Source of the DNA: Bemisia tabaci
Taxonomy: Eukaryota > Arthropoda > Insecta > Hemiptera > Aleyrodidae
Length of the DNA stretch: 64,000 nucleotides
Direction: 5' to 3'
NCBI RefSeq assembly: GCF_918797505.1
Contig: NC_092800.1
Span: forward strand, 30,432,263-30,496,262
Made by a program: the position numbers and the translations under genes. Under the pieces are notes generated by a model. It did not search any database, was not told where the DNA came from, and worked only from the letters and a program-made list of their open reading frames with translations. Below are positions 23,298 through 34,159 of this stretch, in pieces (positions within the stretch are counted from its first letter, which is position 1; each line of letters begins with the position of its first letter).

Positions 23298-24100
23298 TGG
23301 TAACAACGGTGTCCACTGGTGTTGGTGATTGATGAGACAAACCGGGACAGAACTTCCCAAAGATGCTCGGAACTTTAAATAAAATTCGCTTGAGGAGAAA
23401 AAAAAGGCTGCGATAGGATTGCGCGAATGCCCCCTTTTTTACCTTCTTGAAGATGCACAGGATTGCGTGAATTTTCTTGGTACTGAAAGCTCACATGTTA
23501 TCGCGAATATTCAATATTCAACGAGGAAGCGTTGTTCTGGCAACCTTAGTAGTTTGTGGTAGATAACTACATTGCGGAAGACTATTCATTCGCTCCTCAC
23601 TTACGGGCATGTCTCTCTTCGATGGATAGCCCTCGCAGCACGAATAGCCCAGAGAGCTTTCATAGACATTTAAAAAGTAAAACTAGGGACCTTCGACCGC
23701 TACGCGGCCACCAACTACTGAAGAAAACTACACGTAAAAAATCGTAGAACAACCATGTTCAAGTTTTTTAAGAGATGAATGGATTCAAAACCCGACGGGT
23801 GCACCCGAAAGAAAGCGTATATTTATCTCTGATTGCAGCGTTATGCACCACTTTTATTTTTTATTTTTAATAAATGTTTTTTAAAAAGCTACACAGTTTT
23901 TCTGAAAAGTTTCTGCGCATTTGCCTAAATGATCTCAAATAAAAGTATCGAAAATTTCGACGCGATATTTTCGTTCGTTCTATTTTCTTTTAATGTGACC
24001 CAAAAAAAATTAAATATCATCCGATTTTCTGAATCGTTACAATGAGGATACATATTTTCCTGTTAATTATGGTAAAAACTAAACCAGAAAGTCAAAAATG
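23298..24100. other. No gene or delimited repeat recognised
   Basis: About 800 bases of AT-rich sequence with no recognisable product in any frame. Confidence 0.5.
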
Positions 24101-24325
24101 ATGACACGCAGTCCTATTGCATTCCTACAGTCTTGTAGGCAGGCGCTATATGCGTCTAATCGACTGCAGTGAGTTTGGCGCAATGCGAGAAGTATTCATG
24201 CTGTCTTGTAGGCGCTAATATGGGCTGTACGCCGACCGCACGGTTTGGCGCAATGCGTGAAGTATTCCTAAAGTCTTGCAGGCGCTTATATACGTTTAAC
24301 GCCTGCCGCACTGTGTTTGGCGCGC
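24101..24325 (+). repeat. Dispersed ~72-bp tandem repeat, about three units
   Basis: Units start near 24106, 24176 and 24246, each with GCGCAATGCG, GAAGTATTC, AGTCTTGTAGGCGCT and an ACGCC..CCGCAC..GTTT segment. The period is 70-72 bases. The same repeat occurs at 27895-28080 (inverted), 39066-39226 and, as a palindrome, 51625-51736. A 96-codon open frame over it merely follows the repeat. Confidence 0.85.
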
Positions 24326-24584
24326 TTATTGGAACTCGCGTTAGAATAATCGTGGCATCGAATAATAGGGCTTTAAAGGCTTATGTTATGCCGACGCCGT
24401 ATGCGCATTCCAACGTTGCCTCATTTCTTTCGATTAAATATTTTTCCGAGAAAAGTTAGGATAGTTCTTTATACCCACGACCATTATTAAATATTTTCAC
24501 TTCATTTATCACTTCATTTATTCACTTTATTTTTCAGACAGTTTTCTTCCCAACTTAATCTAATATATCGGAAAATTTTAAGGA

Positions 24585-24690
24585 AAAATGCGCATAACTT
24601 TCTTCAAGAATACACGTTTTATTTGGGGAAATTTGGCAACTCTCGAATGTTCATACGGTGTTCTTCCTTAGCTTGGCAGTAGAGGTCGTC
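24585..24690. repeat. Fragment of the CTAAGGAA...ACGGCGT foldback family
   Basis: Contains TTTGGCAACTCTCGAATGTTCATACGGTGTTCTTCCTTAGC, the right arm of the family best preserved at 28108-28357 and 60081-60339. A homopolymer C run and A-rich run follow at 24700-24740. Confidence 0.65.
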
Positions 24691-24841
24691 GGATTTGCCC
24701 CCCCCCCCCTCCAAAACAAAACAAAACAAAAAAAAAACACTTAACATTAATAAGTTTACTGCACCGCGTCGATAGCTCCTCTGAAGACTTCAGATAGCCG
24801 CATTAACGCTGCACAAACAAATTAAATCAAAAGGAAATACG

Positions 24842-25010
24842 CAGTGGCGTGGCGTGAATTGCGATGTAGATATCGATTGTTATGCCATTTAAACCCATGG
24901 TAAAGAACCGATTATTAAGGCGTTCGCTGCGAACACCCTACTTATCGATCCTTTTTAATAGGTTTAAACAGCATAACAATCGATACATCGCAATTCACGC
25001 CACGCCACTG
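24842..25010. mobile_element. hAT-like MITE, CAGTGGCGTGGCG family, copy 2
   Basis: 169 bp, with the same TIRs as 22105-22269. The flanking 8-bp duplication GAAATACG is perfect on both sides (24834-24841 and 25011-25018). The perfect TSD implies a relatively recent insertion. No coding sequence. Confidence 0.93.
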
Positions 25011-25018
25011 GAAATACG

Positions 25019-25871
25019 CAGCACGCAAATCCTCCGCACATAATCCCTTTTGCTTTAATCCACTCGCACATAGTCCCTTTCAGCACCAACTCGCCCAAAT
25101 CGAGGAAATTACGCGTGCAGCTACGCGTGAAATTCGGCCGGGCGGGGGAGTGTTGGTATTTATGACAGAAATCAGGAAGAGAAGGGAAATGATTCGGACC
25201 CACCCTCATCAACCGACGAGGGGGGGGGGGGGCATGTCCCGGAGGCAGTTGAGAGTAGGGCCCGATGGTCCCGTCAGGGACGCGCGGATCGATTCGGGAT
25301 TCGGGGGAGGCGGAGGGGGGGGGGGTTCCCACGCAAGGTCTTAGGGCCTTTAATAGCGCCTATTACCGACGCCAGGAAACATCAAGTCATATAATTGCTT
25401 CCGTTGTTATTATGTAAAATAGAGGTACCCTCGCGCACATTTTTCACCGGGGACAATGCAAACAAACTGTAATATGTCATGCTCACCATTGCGCATCTCG
25501 CCGGGTCCCCCCTGCGTCCCCCGGGGCGGGACCGTCAGCTCGGCGGGGAAATCGGTGGCGCCTTCGCGGACGAGGAGGGTTTTGCGCCCTGATTTGGCAG
25601 CCGGCGGCGGCTCCGGCAGATCCTAATCAGCGTTTTCATGCTTCCACGGTTTTTGATCGTTTCGATTGCCGCCGCCGCTGGCGAATGTCCTGCCGCTCCG
25701 CGCAATCGTTCTGTCCTCCGCGCTAAATCAATCCGTTTGGGCGCTTTGCCCTCTCGTGCGAGGGATTTCACTTCAACAAGTAAGTCAGGGCCGGATTTGG
25801 GATTTTTTTTGTCTCTGGATTTTTTGGCCTCTATGGCAGGGATGAGTTCCATTGGACACCACCACCGTGAC
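25019..25871. other. GC-rich non-coding block
   Basis: GC- and CpG-rich compared with its surroundings, especially 25490-25760, with G runs at 25219-25232 and 25316-25325. Overlapping open frames of 85-122 codons occur on both strands, but their composition reflects GC richness. It could be a CpG-type regulatory region; I see no gene to attach it to. Confidence 0.4.
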
Positions 25872-26208
25872 CAGAGACAAGAGACCCTCCACTAGTATTT
25901 TGACCATGGTGGAAGCTTTTACTTTCGGGACTTCAGCATTCTACTGTTGACTTACCTACATGGTTGATGTTCAACAACGTGTTGGCAGTTTCGTTTTGCA
26001 AACAAGCCGAAAATGGCCGACGTTTGGGAAAGTTGTTTGGCTCATGACGTCATCCGAAGCTCATCATCGACCATGTAGGTAAGTCAACAGCCGAAACTAG
26101 CGTGATGACTGTTGCTCCCTAATAATTGTCCATAAGGAATTGTTGAAACCCCGAAAGTAGAAGCTTCCACCTGTCGCTAGGAGGCCAGTGGAGGGTCTCT
26201 TGTCTCTG
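25872..26208. mobile_element. hAT-like MITE with CAGAGACAAGAGACCC ends
   Basis: 337 bp. The ends CAGAGACAAGAGACCCTCCA and its complement (22 bases of TIR) are flanked by 8-bp duplications ACCGTGAC (25864-25871) and ACTGTGAC (26209-26216). Inner inverted segments also pair: CATGGTGGAAGCTT with AAGCTTCCACCTGT, and GTTGACTTACCTACATGG with its complement at 26070-26087. No coding sequence. Confidence 0.88.
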
Positions 26209-26324
26209 ACTGTGACCAGCCGATTGCAGCGCAACCTTGCGTGAGATCTTCGTAAAATAAGGGGAGCCTTCCCCCAAAGTTCAACCCATCCATAGTCCGC
26301 TTGAAAAGTGAGATTAAGCCAATG

Positions 26325-26480
26325 ATTAAAAAATGGACCACATTTTGCAATAAGGAATCATTATTTCCGGCTCATTTTAGAAACAGCATATATTCCATTG
26401 GTTTAATTCCCTATACAGAAAAATGATTTTAAGGAAGAGCCAGAGATGTCGGTTGTTCATTGCGAAATTCAATCCAAATA
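26325..26480. repeat. Repeat containing CCACATTTTGCAATAAGG, copy 1
   Basis: CCACATTTTGCAATAAGGAAT, then GGCTCATTTTAGAAA, a segment with CCCTATACAG, then an inverted GAGCCAGAGAT and TTCATTGCG. A second copy lies at 30655-30790. The partial inverted symmetry suggests a small foldback. Confidence 0.6.
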
Positions 26481-26484
26481 ACCT

Positions 26485-26657
26485 CACTGAAAAAAAAAAC
26501 TCCAGACTATAAAGACATACCGTCCGTTCCGGGCTCAGGGGCCGAAAGTTCCGGGTGTTGGAGCCGTGGTTTTGATTGCTCCGGGTACTACGCCCGGAAC
26601 TTTCGGTCTCATGAGCTCGGAACGCGAACGGTATGTCCATATGGCTTTTTTTTAGTG
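26485..26657. mobile_element. CACTG-type MITE with CCGTCCGTTCCGGGCTCA core, copy 1
   Basis: Ends CACTGAAAAAAAAA and TTTTTTTAGTG. The inner arms ATACCGTCCGTTCCGGGCTC and the inverted GCTCGGAACGCGAACGGTAT surround a GAAAGTTCCGGG / CCCGGAACTTTC pair. Other members lie at 33776-33967 and 59289-59470. Confidence 0.8.
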
Positions 26658-27115
26658 CTGTATAGCAGCCGATTTAATGGAAGATAAGTACATCGTTAAG
26701 ATTTCCGAGCCCTTTCGACAAGGTAGGGCCCAGCTTAATTTCTCTCATGGGAAAACCACCTAATGACAGATATTTGTGATCATACAGATTTTTTGTGAAA
26801 TCAGACCCCTGATATAATGAATTGCAGTTAGTTGCGAGGGGTCTACGTGAGGTTACAGCACTAAGAACTGCGCATGGATTTTAACATTGGCTCTCACGGG
26901 AGTCCAGGGTCCTATGAAACGCGTTCTTGCCTCTGGATGCAGTTTAAAACGCGGGTTCCCTCTGAATTTACACCATCCCAGGGAGGGGAGAAGTTTAGTG
27001 GTAAAAATTCCATAGTTAAGAGGAAGGGAGTGGTTCCTGGTTATCCCTTCGATGCAATCTGCGTGTGCGCGTTTTGGAGCTTCCTGCATCAAAAATCAAA
27101 CTTAGAAACTAAGTA

Positions 27116-27431
27116 CACACGGAGAATAAAACTTCGTGCGTGGGACCCGAAGTTGAGGTCATATGGATCTCTGCAGTTTTCGGATCACGTACCTAAAAAC
27201 TTGAGGTCCAGCTGTCGAAGTTCCGGTCAGACATCTAAAGTACTTCGATATATACCGAAGGGTTCGGGTCACACATCTGAAGTACTCCGGTACATACCGA
27301 AGTGCCTCGATGTCTGACCCCAACTTCGGCAGCTCGACCTCAAGTTTTCGGATGCGTGATCAGAAAACTTCAGAGATCCATATGATCTCAACTTCGGGTC
27401 CCATGCACGAAGTTTTTTTCTCCGTGCAGTG
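27116..27431. mobile_element. CACTG-type MITE with ACTTCGTGC arms
   Basis: 316 bp. The left end CACACGGAGAATAAAACTTCG pairs with the right end CGAAGTTTTTTTCTCCGTGCAGTG. The long arms match inversely (GACCCGAAGTTGAGGTCATATGGATC against its complement near 27375-27404). The interior carries repeated GAAGTACT-CCGGTACATACCGAAG stretches. The open frames over it are not genes. Confidence 0.8.
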
Positions 27432-27894
27432 AAGTCCTGATTCGATCCAGGCGAGTCATCTCGACGACTCAACTTTGCCAACGTCCTCACAACTTACCTT
27501 GATATATGTTATTTGAAGAGCTCAAAAATGTGCCATTTTTTTAAAGCAGGCTGTGAACTTACAAGTTAACTTTTATACTTTACTGATGCACTCGTCGTGA
27601 TCTTGCGGGAAATTCCGCAGAAGTAAAACTCTTCGTTTCGATGCAGCAAAAGCTTGGAATAGACTCATTTTCCGTGAAATTTACCGCAGCACTGCCGTGC
27701 TGAGGAAAAACGCTTCTTTTGCATGCTTTTATTTAAAATTATTTATAAGAATATGTAAATGAGGAGAAGGTTATTAGTTGGATTTTATGTAATTTTGTTT
27801 ATCAGTTGAAATGGCAATAACTCCAACAAACTTTACAAAAGCTTCGAAATCATACGTTGAAAACCGCTGCAAGTTTGAATAATCGCATCAAACG

Positions 27895-28080
27895 CAGTGC
27901 GGCCGGCGCGGCGCGGCGAGAGGCTGGCGCGCACGGTGCGGAACGCATAGTAGCGCCTTGCAAGATAGTAGGATACTTCATGCATTGCGCGCACAGCACG
28001 GTGCGTGCACGGCAGTGCAGCGCCTTACAGTCTGTAGATCTTCATCATTGCGCGTATACCACGTGCGCCTCAGTCGTTAT
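27895..28080 (-). repeat. Dispersed ~72-bp tandem repeat, inverted, about two units
   Basis: Reads on the minus strand as GCGCAATGCATGAAGTATCC followed by AAGGCGCTA, then a second unit with GCGCAATGATGAAGATC. Same family as 24101-24325. The sequence is unusually CpG-rich (GGCGCGGCGCGGCG at 27904-27917). Confidence 0.75.
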
Positions 28081-28107
28081 TTTCTTGGTGTCGAACGTAC
28101 CCAGTTC

Positions 28108-28357
28108 TGCCGTGCTAAGGAAAAACGCCGTATGAACACTCGAGAGTTGTCAAATTTCCTCGAATAAAACATGTATTTTTGAGGGAAGTTAGGAATACTT
28201 TTCCTTGAAATTTTCAGATATTTAAGATTAAATTGCGATGAAAATTGTCTGAAAATTTTGAGAAAAATATTCTCAATTTTGCCGAAAAATTCGTTCTTTA
28301 CTGAAGGAAATATGGCAACCTCTGAAGGCTCATACGGCGTTCTTCCATAGCACGGTG
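28108..28357. repeat. Foldback of the CCGTGCTAAGGAA family
   Basis: The left arm CCGTGCTAAGGAAAAACGCC-GTATGAAC pairs with the right arm GTTCTTCCATAGCACGG preceded by CTCATACGGC. The arms continue through GTTGTCAAATTTCC against GGAAATATGGCAAC, about 60 bases per arm. This is one of the commonest repeats in the window. Confidence 0.8.
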
Positions 28358-28580
28358 GTGTAGGCATCTCGATGGTGAGACTCCCAAACCATCTCGGTTT
28401 GCGACGTTGCAGACTCCCTATCATACTTTATTTTTTTATGGAGAACTATTCAACGTTCAGGATTTTTCCTCTTTGTGTGAAGCAAATTCTGAGAAATTTC
28501 AAGGAATGATATAAATTTGTCCTCTTTTCAAAAAGTAAAACAAGATCGGATATTTTGAAAAACCGCAAACGAGATACGTG

Positions 28581-29261
28581 CAGTATGTTGGAATTTTTTA
28601 GCCAACGTGCGTTAAAAATCAGCATAAAGTTGAAAATCTCAATACAGAGGAAAAATCTCATATGAGCCCAATTTGAGGAAAGGGGGAAGAGGCACAATTT
28701 GAGCACAATTTAAGGGCTTTGAGGGAAAATTGTGCTCATGAGCTTTTTCCCTCAGTTTTGAGATTCTCAGCTTTATGCTGCTTTTAAGGTGATTCGATGG
28801 ACGCCATATTTTGTGTCAGAACGGCATGCGATATATCGCATCAATCGGTTCCATTTTTTTAGCTACTCGTCATTTTTCTCCAATTTTGAGATCGCAATTC
28901 TGTTGTCAAGAGACCAAAGCACTCACTTACCAATTTTAACAAAGAAATTCAACGTAATAAAGGCGTGGTTTTTTTAGAGAGAAAATATCGCATTCGAGTG
29001 CAGTTTCGATATCAGTATCGAATGCGATGTTTTCTCTCAAAAAAACCACGCCTTTATTACGTTGAATTTCTTTTTTAAAATTGGTAAGTGAGTGTTTTAG
29101 TCTCCTGACAACAAAATTGCGATCTCAAAATTGGAGAAAAATGACGAGTAGGTGAAAAAATAGAACCAATTGATGCGATATATCGCATGCCGTTCTGACA
29201 CAAAATATGGCGTCCATCGAATCACCTTAGCACACGTTTTTTAAAAAATTCCAACATACTG
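28581..29261. mobile_element. Foldback repeat (ACAGTATGTTGGA family) disrupted by a nested MITE
   Basis: The arms begin CAGTATGTTGGAATTTTTTA at 28581 and end with the complement at 29261. Downstream ACGACCCGTGC matches the flank of the 1312-1398 copy, so this is the same family. The right arm is interrupted at a TA by the complete 28787-29227 element. Confidence 0.85.
28787..29227. mobile_element. 441-bp foldback MITE, TA target site, nested
   Basis: Almost the whole element is a palindrome with about 200-base arms. The ends are AGGTGATTCGATGGACGCC and its complement. Inside are GCATGCGATATATCGCAT on both arms and GAGAAAATATCGCATTCGA near the centre. TA dinucleotides at 28785-28786 and 29228-29229 fit a Tc1/mariner-type duplication. 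Arm identity is high, so it is young. A half relic lies at 3095-3350. Confidence 0.9.
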
Positions 29262-29298
29262 TCTTACGACCCGTGCGTCTACCGCAATCATTTTGTGT

Positions 29299-29790
29299 GA
29301 GATACGTGTGGTTTGGGAGTTTCACCATGGATCCGCCTCCGAGATTTTAAAACCCCTAAATCTTCAAAATGGAGGGCGGAGGCGTCAGGAGGTGTCGGTG
29401 TCGATAAACCGGCGAGAAAAACTTGTTGCATACCCGACGCCCGCTCTCACTTTCACGAGCTGTTAATTGGTTGGCGAGACAGGAGGAGAAGCAGCTAATT
29501 AAAAGAGACGAGTCCGGGGTCCCATTTGTCGGGGGGCCGTGCCCCGTTTATTTATACTCTTGTCGGGCGAGAGCGGTGGTGCGGTGGTCCAAACGGGGGA
29601 GGGGGTCCATTCATGGAGGTCGGATGAATGAGATGGGGACTCCGGCCAGCGGTGGGGTGGTGGTGTGGAGAAGGGAGCGGGGGGCGGGGAGCGGTCACTC
29701 GGACGACGGGATAGAAGAACGGGGCATGGCAGTGTTGCTAGATTATAGGGTCAGAGAATCCTCAGGGATCTGGAGGGTCACTCACGAAAT
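29299..29790. other. GC-rich block without a recognised gene
   Basis: GC-rich compared with its neighbours, with overlapping open frames up to 135 codons (29423-29830) that resemble no known protein and have low-complexity Gly/Arg content. It could be a regulatory region upstream of the KLF gene. Confidence 0.35.
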
Positions 29791-30033
29791 CGTCACCTTC
29801 CGGCCAAAGTATCACAAGCACCACGTATAAAAATTTCCGCCGCCATTTTATTTTCTTACGAAGAAATTGTTCTTGGAAGCTGTCCGAAAATTTCAATGAA
29901 TTTTCTTTATGCTGCCGAGAAAATTCAGAGAGATTTTCAAACAGATAACAATTTCTCTTTAAAAAAATAAAATGGCGGCGAAAATTTTGAAACGTTGCAT
30001 GGCGCTTGCGATACTTCGGCAGGAGGTGACGAA
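29791..30033. mobile_element. 243-bp foldback MITE, CGTCACCTTCCG family, copy 1
   Basis: The left end CGTCACCTTCCGGCCAAAGT pairs with the right end ACTTCGGCAGGAGGTGACG. The arms continue with AAATTTCCGCCGCCATTTTA against TAAAATGGCGGCGAAAATTT, and AGAAATTGTT against AACAATTTCT. A second member lies at 33148-33360. Confidence 0.85.
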
Positions 30034-30654
30034 ATATGTAACACTGAAAATCGATATTTTTTTACTCCTCCACCACTCCACGTCGCGTGATCATGTCACA
30101 GGTTTACACTCCCAAAAAAATGGCGTGACGCTGTTCATTGCAAGAAAAAAGTACCGGCAGGAGTTATTTTCATCTCGATTCAAGTTGAATTTTTGTAAAA
30201 ATGGCAAGAGGAAAATGCTTGGGTGAAGTAAAAACTTCGCTAAAATTATGCAGCATCATTCTTAGGAGATCTATGAGAAAATGTTTGCTTGCAGAAAATT
30301 TAAGATTTTTTTTTTCAGTGTTTTCTTTGATTCCTCTTTCCCGTCAGTTGGCATTTTAGGATGAATTTAAACAGCCTTCAATGGATTTTTCATATTTAAT
30401 TTTTGATAAATCATGTAGCACCGCTTTCAGCATTACATGCCGCTGGACACCCCCATCCACTGTAACGCGAGCTCCAACAAAGAACTCATTTTTGCGTGAA
30501 TTCTCCTCGATATCAGAATCCTACAACTCATCCTTTTCTTATTTGAGGTTTGGTGCCTGCCTAAGATACCCATCGATCTACAATTACACGCAGTGCCGAA
30601 ACACAACAATATAAGGTGTCCTCCTCTTGAGGGTTACATCTATGAACGACCCCT

Positions 30655-30790
30655 AAATAAGCCACATTTTGCAATAGGGAATTGCAATTCAGGCTCATTT
30701 CAGAAAAAAAAACATATGTGTCATCCGTTTCCCTATGTAGATACGTGTTTTTATGGATGAGCCAGAAATTGCAGTTTCTTATTGTAAAGC
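30655..30790. repeat. Repeat containing CCACATTTTGCAATAGGG, copy 2
   Basis: Matches 26325-26480: CCACATTTTGCAATAGGGAAT, GGCTCATTTCAGAAA, TTCCCTATG, and inverted GAGCCAGAAAT with TTATTGTAAAG. Confidence 0.6.
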
Positions 30791-32140
30791 GAGTTAATAC
30801 TATGGTTTTCTCATCGTAAAATTGCAAACCAACGAGTAGCAGAAAAGGCAATTATTTTGACTTTAAAGACTATTTTTCGTTTATTTTCAGATTAACCTTT
30901 TTGTCGTAAATTTTTTTCTTTGAACAAGCTGACAACTTTGTTCGATAGGTCTGCACGCGAGATGAACAAACTAACGCACACATTCTCATCAATGGAAGGA
31001 TAATGCTCATTCGTGCTCAGTGATACCTCTTCAGTGGCGATTTTGCAAGTTGGCAACAATGTTTTTCCTTAATTTAAATCCATGGAAAATATCGATATTA
31101 TGTGAGGCAAGCTGCCTCACTAGAAATACCCTCTTAGCACTTGAAAAATCATGAAAATTGGCAACTCTGCTCATGTTTAAGTCCTATTTTTGCACAAAGA
31201 ATACTTGAATGAGAATATGGAATACAAAATCTCTTTAGAAGATAGAATATTGGGAATCGTAACATTCCTTCCCCCTTCTCTCGATTAATTTTCCATATAT
31301 TACAATTTTTCCTTGCAAAACAATACCTTAGAGTTCATTGAGAAATGATTTTAAAATTCTTGGATCTGATAAACTTAGACTAGTTCATCGAAATGACTTA
31401 AATTTATAATATTTTCCGTGAGCATTCAAGTTCTCCCAAAATTTCAACGTTTGTCTCACTTTAAGAGGAAGCTTCACAACCTGCTTCACATGAACATTGC
31501 ACAAGTTTTATTTTGATGTACGATTATAAATCAGTAATGAACAACTAATTAACATCAGTCACCGTGCAACCAATAATTGCTCTCAAATCAGCGGTGTGAA
31601 TCAGAATAAGAGACAGTATGTGACAATGTAAGGATGTCTATCAATTTCAACACTCATCTCGTCCATAATGCATGCAGAACTTTCATGAAAGAAGCGACCC
31701 TGCATCGGCTGGCTATCCGTGTTCTTAGTATGTATCCTTCATTTTTGCATGATGCAATTGCAGCTACGCAAACCTCATACTTGAACTGTGACGTGCGCAC
31801 GCAGAGTAAGTTGCAACCTCAACTGTTCAGTCTGTAGATTTATTAGTCTGATAATAATTCTGCTTTCTACTTTTGGATGACTCGTGACTTTTTAGGCATA
31901 ATAAATTTAAGCCAACAGTAATTCTTCGATATTTGCACATGAGTTTCCAGTAGCACCAAGGTAAGGCGTATTGGACCCTAAGTTGGGTTGAAAAATGGGG
32001 ACACCGCAAGACCTCGCTCGATACTCATCAAGAAGAATTAATTCAAATCACGTTGAATATAAGGAATATTCTGAAAATACAATTGTAGATGAGAAATTAG
32101 CGTTTATTGTCAGAGGAGCGCTAATTGTAGAAAAGGGAGG
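30791..32140. other. No gene recognised; one repeat end
   Basis: Contains the left end of a CAGTGGCGA-type element at about 31032-31105 (CAGTGGCGATTTTGC-AAGTTGGCAAC-GTTTTTCC), matching 60519-60677, without a clear right end. The remainder is AT-rich with no recognisable gene. Confidence 0.5.
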
Positions 32141-32144
32141 AATA

Positions 32145-32292
32145 AAAAGATGAAAAGAGAAAGAAGAAGAGGAAAAAGAAAAAAGAGATATGAAGACGAA
32201 AGGTGAGGATGGCATAGAAAGACACAAGAGGAGGAGGAGGAGGAGGAGGAGGAGGAAGAAGAAGAAGAAGAAGAAGAAGAAGAAGAAAGAAG

Positions 32293-32359
<67 letters not shown>

Positions 32360-32600
32360 GAAGACAAGGAAGGAATAAAGTAAAAAATAGAATAAAGAAA
32401 AGGAAAAAGAAAATAGAAGAATAGAGGAAGAAGAGGAAGAAGAGGAAGAAGAAAAAGATAATAAAAAAATCGAAGGGATAAGAAAAAGGAAAGTGAATTA
32501 ATCTGGAGAAGAGGAGTAAAATATAGAAATAAAGAGAAAAAAGAAGAAAAAGAGAGAGGAAAAAGGAAATATGTAGAAAAAATGAGAAAGAAATTGAATA
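32145..32600. repeat. Purine-rich compound microsatellite
   Basis: Long AG-rich tract with consecutive arrays of GGA/GAG (32228-32256), GAA (32257-32293) and CAA (32294-32358), then more GAA/GGAA sequence. It translates as polyArg, polyLys and polyGln in one frame and polySer or polyVal in others, as expected of a simple repeat. Not a gene. Confidence 0.95.
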
Positions 32601-33147
32601 CTGGTATTATCGGGAAATTGCACGCTTACACGGAATACATACAAAACATAGATTTTGATCTAACGGGATGATTAAATTGATGCCATTTTAGTTCGCCCTC
32701 GATCTAAGCGTAAGGAATACATGTGCTCCTACGTGATCGAATAGTGGTATCGTCCCGAAATGCCACGATAACTCAGAAAAAAATCAAAAAATTGTTTTTA
32801 CCTGACCAGAAAAGTTACCTTTTTTAACACCATATTAGTTCACCTTCAATGTTTAATGCAGGAAAGCTGAGCCCCCACGTGGTCAAGTAGGGGGTATCAT
32901 CACAAAATGGCATGCACCATCGGGACGCACACAAATAAGAGCTTTTTACCAAACGAGAGGAGGTTAGTTGAACGTCATGTCAGTTTTCCTTCTATTTTTA
33001 GTGTAGGCAACTTGGGCTCCCATGTGGTCGAATTGTGGTATCATCCCCTTCATGATAGTTAGAGCCTCAGAGGGTTTCTGTCGGCAAATTTGGTGTGGAC
33101 GCGATAAGTTTGTTAGAATCACGTCGACGGCATGCTTTAATGTCAGA

Positions 33148-33360
33148 TCGTCACCTTCCGACCCCAGTATCACAAGCGCAATGTGGCGTTTAAAAATTTC
33201 CGCCGCCATTTCATTTTTTTACAGAGAAATTGCTGTTTGAATCTGCTAAAAATTTCACTGAATTTTATCGTGAGCACAAAGAAAATTCAGTGAAATTTTT
33301 GGTACAGCTTCGTTGAACAATTTCTCTGTAAAAGAGTAAAATAGCGACGAAAATTTTAGA
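33148..33360. mobile_element. Foldback MITE, CGTCACCTTCCG family, copy 2 (right end eroded)
   Basis: The left end CGTCACCTTCCGACCC, AAATTTCCGCCGCCATTTCA and GAGAAATTGCTG match 29791-30033. The right arm is recognisable through AACAATTTCTCTG and CGACGAAAATTTT, but the terminal GGTGACG is missing. Confidence 0.75.
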
Positions 33361-33775
33361 AAGAAATCCAGAGGAAACGATCGAAACAAATAAACGTGTA
33401 CCTATTGACATAGATTTGATCGAGAAGTAATAGAAATATTTGTTCGTTTTAATATTCCGGTGGAAGTATGTCAATCCGAAGCAGTCTCGGTCCATTGTCA
33501 GTGTAAATTCCACTAAAAAACTTATTTAATGAAGTGGTCAATCATTAAAATTTTTATTTATGGCTAAACATCCAGGCTTCCCCCTAGTGAGCGATACTTA
33601 TGGGGAGCCTCCGCAATGAGAAAAACATGCCAAGGAACGACAAAGAAATTCGTCCCTTAATCACAGCGCAAACTGTAAGGGGTTTGCTTAAGGAGAATAG
33701 CTTTTTCAAGGGGTAACTACAAATTTCACCTTTCACCTGGGTGATTAAAATACAGTAACGTTGCCCTGCTGAAAA

Positions 33776-33967
33776 AATAACTCCGGCTGTGGAAGCTGTA
33801 CTTACGGGCTATACAGACATATCATCTGCGTTCCTGGCTCAGAGGCTGAAAGTTCCGGGCGTAGCATCCGGAGCAATCGAAACTACAGCTTCAGCACCCA
33901 GAACTTTCGGCTTGTGCGCTCGGAACGGATGGTATGTTTAAATAGTCCATAAATTTTTTTTCAGTGC
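33776..33967. mobile_element. CACTG-type MITE with TTCCGGGC core, copy 2
   Basis: Same family as 26485-26657 and 59289-59470: GGCTCAGAGGCTGAAAGTTCCGGGCG at the left, AGAACTTTCGGCTTGTGCGCTCGGAAC at the right, ends CTGAAAAAATAACTCC and TTTTTTTTCAGTG. More diverged than the others. Confidence 0.75.
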
Positions 33968-34159
33968 AGACATTGCCATTAAAAACAAATTTTCAGAGAG
34001 ACTTGTGCATGTTTCTCTCTCAATTTTTCAGAGAATTTAATTCGTAATTTAATCTAGAGAATCTTGAAAAAATGAAGAACGATCTTAAAAACAATCGTCG
34101 CAAATATTTGCATGGTCTATACGCAAACTTTTAGCGATGTTAGGATGTCGATACAACGT

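Noticed and set aside
25535..25895. Opposed 105- and 85-codon frames in GC-rich DNA
   Set aside because: Overlap each other on opposite strands, Arg/Ala/Pro/Ser-rich, and show no conserved motif.
32110..32378. Open frames encoding polyGln, polyLys, polySer and polyVal
   Set aside because: All come from the GGA/GAA/CAA compound microsatellite; every frame is homopolymeric and no flanking coding sequence is seen.
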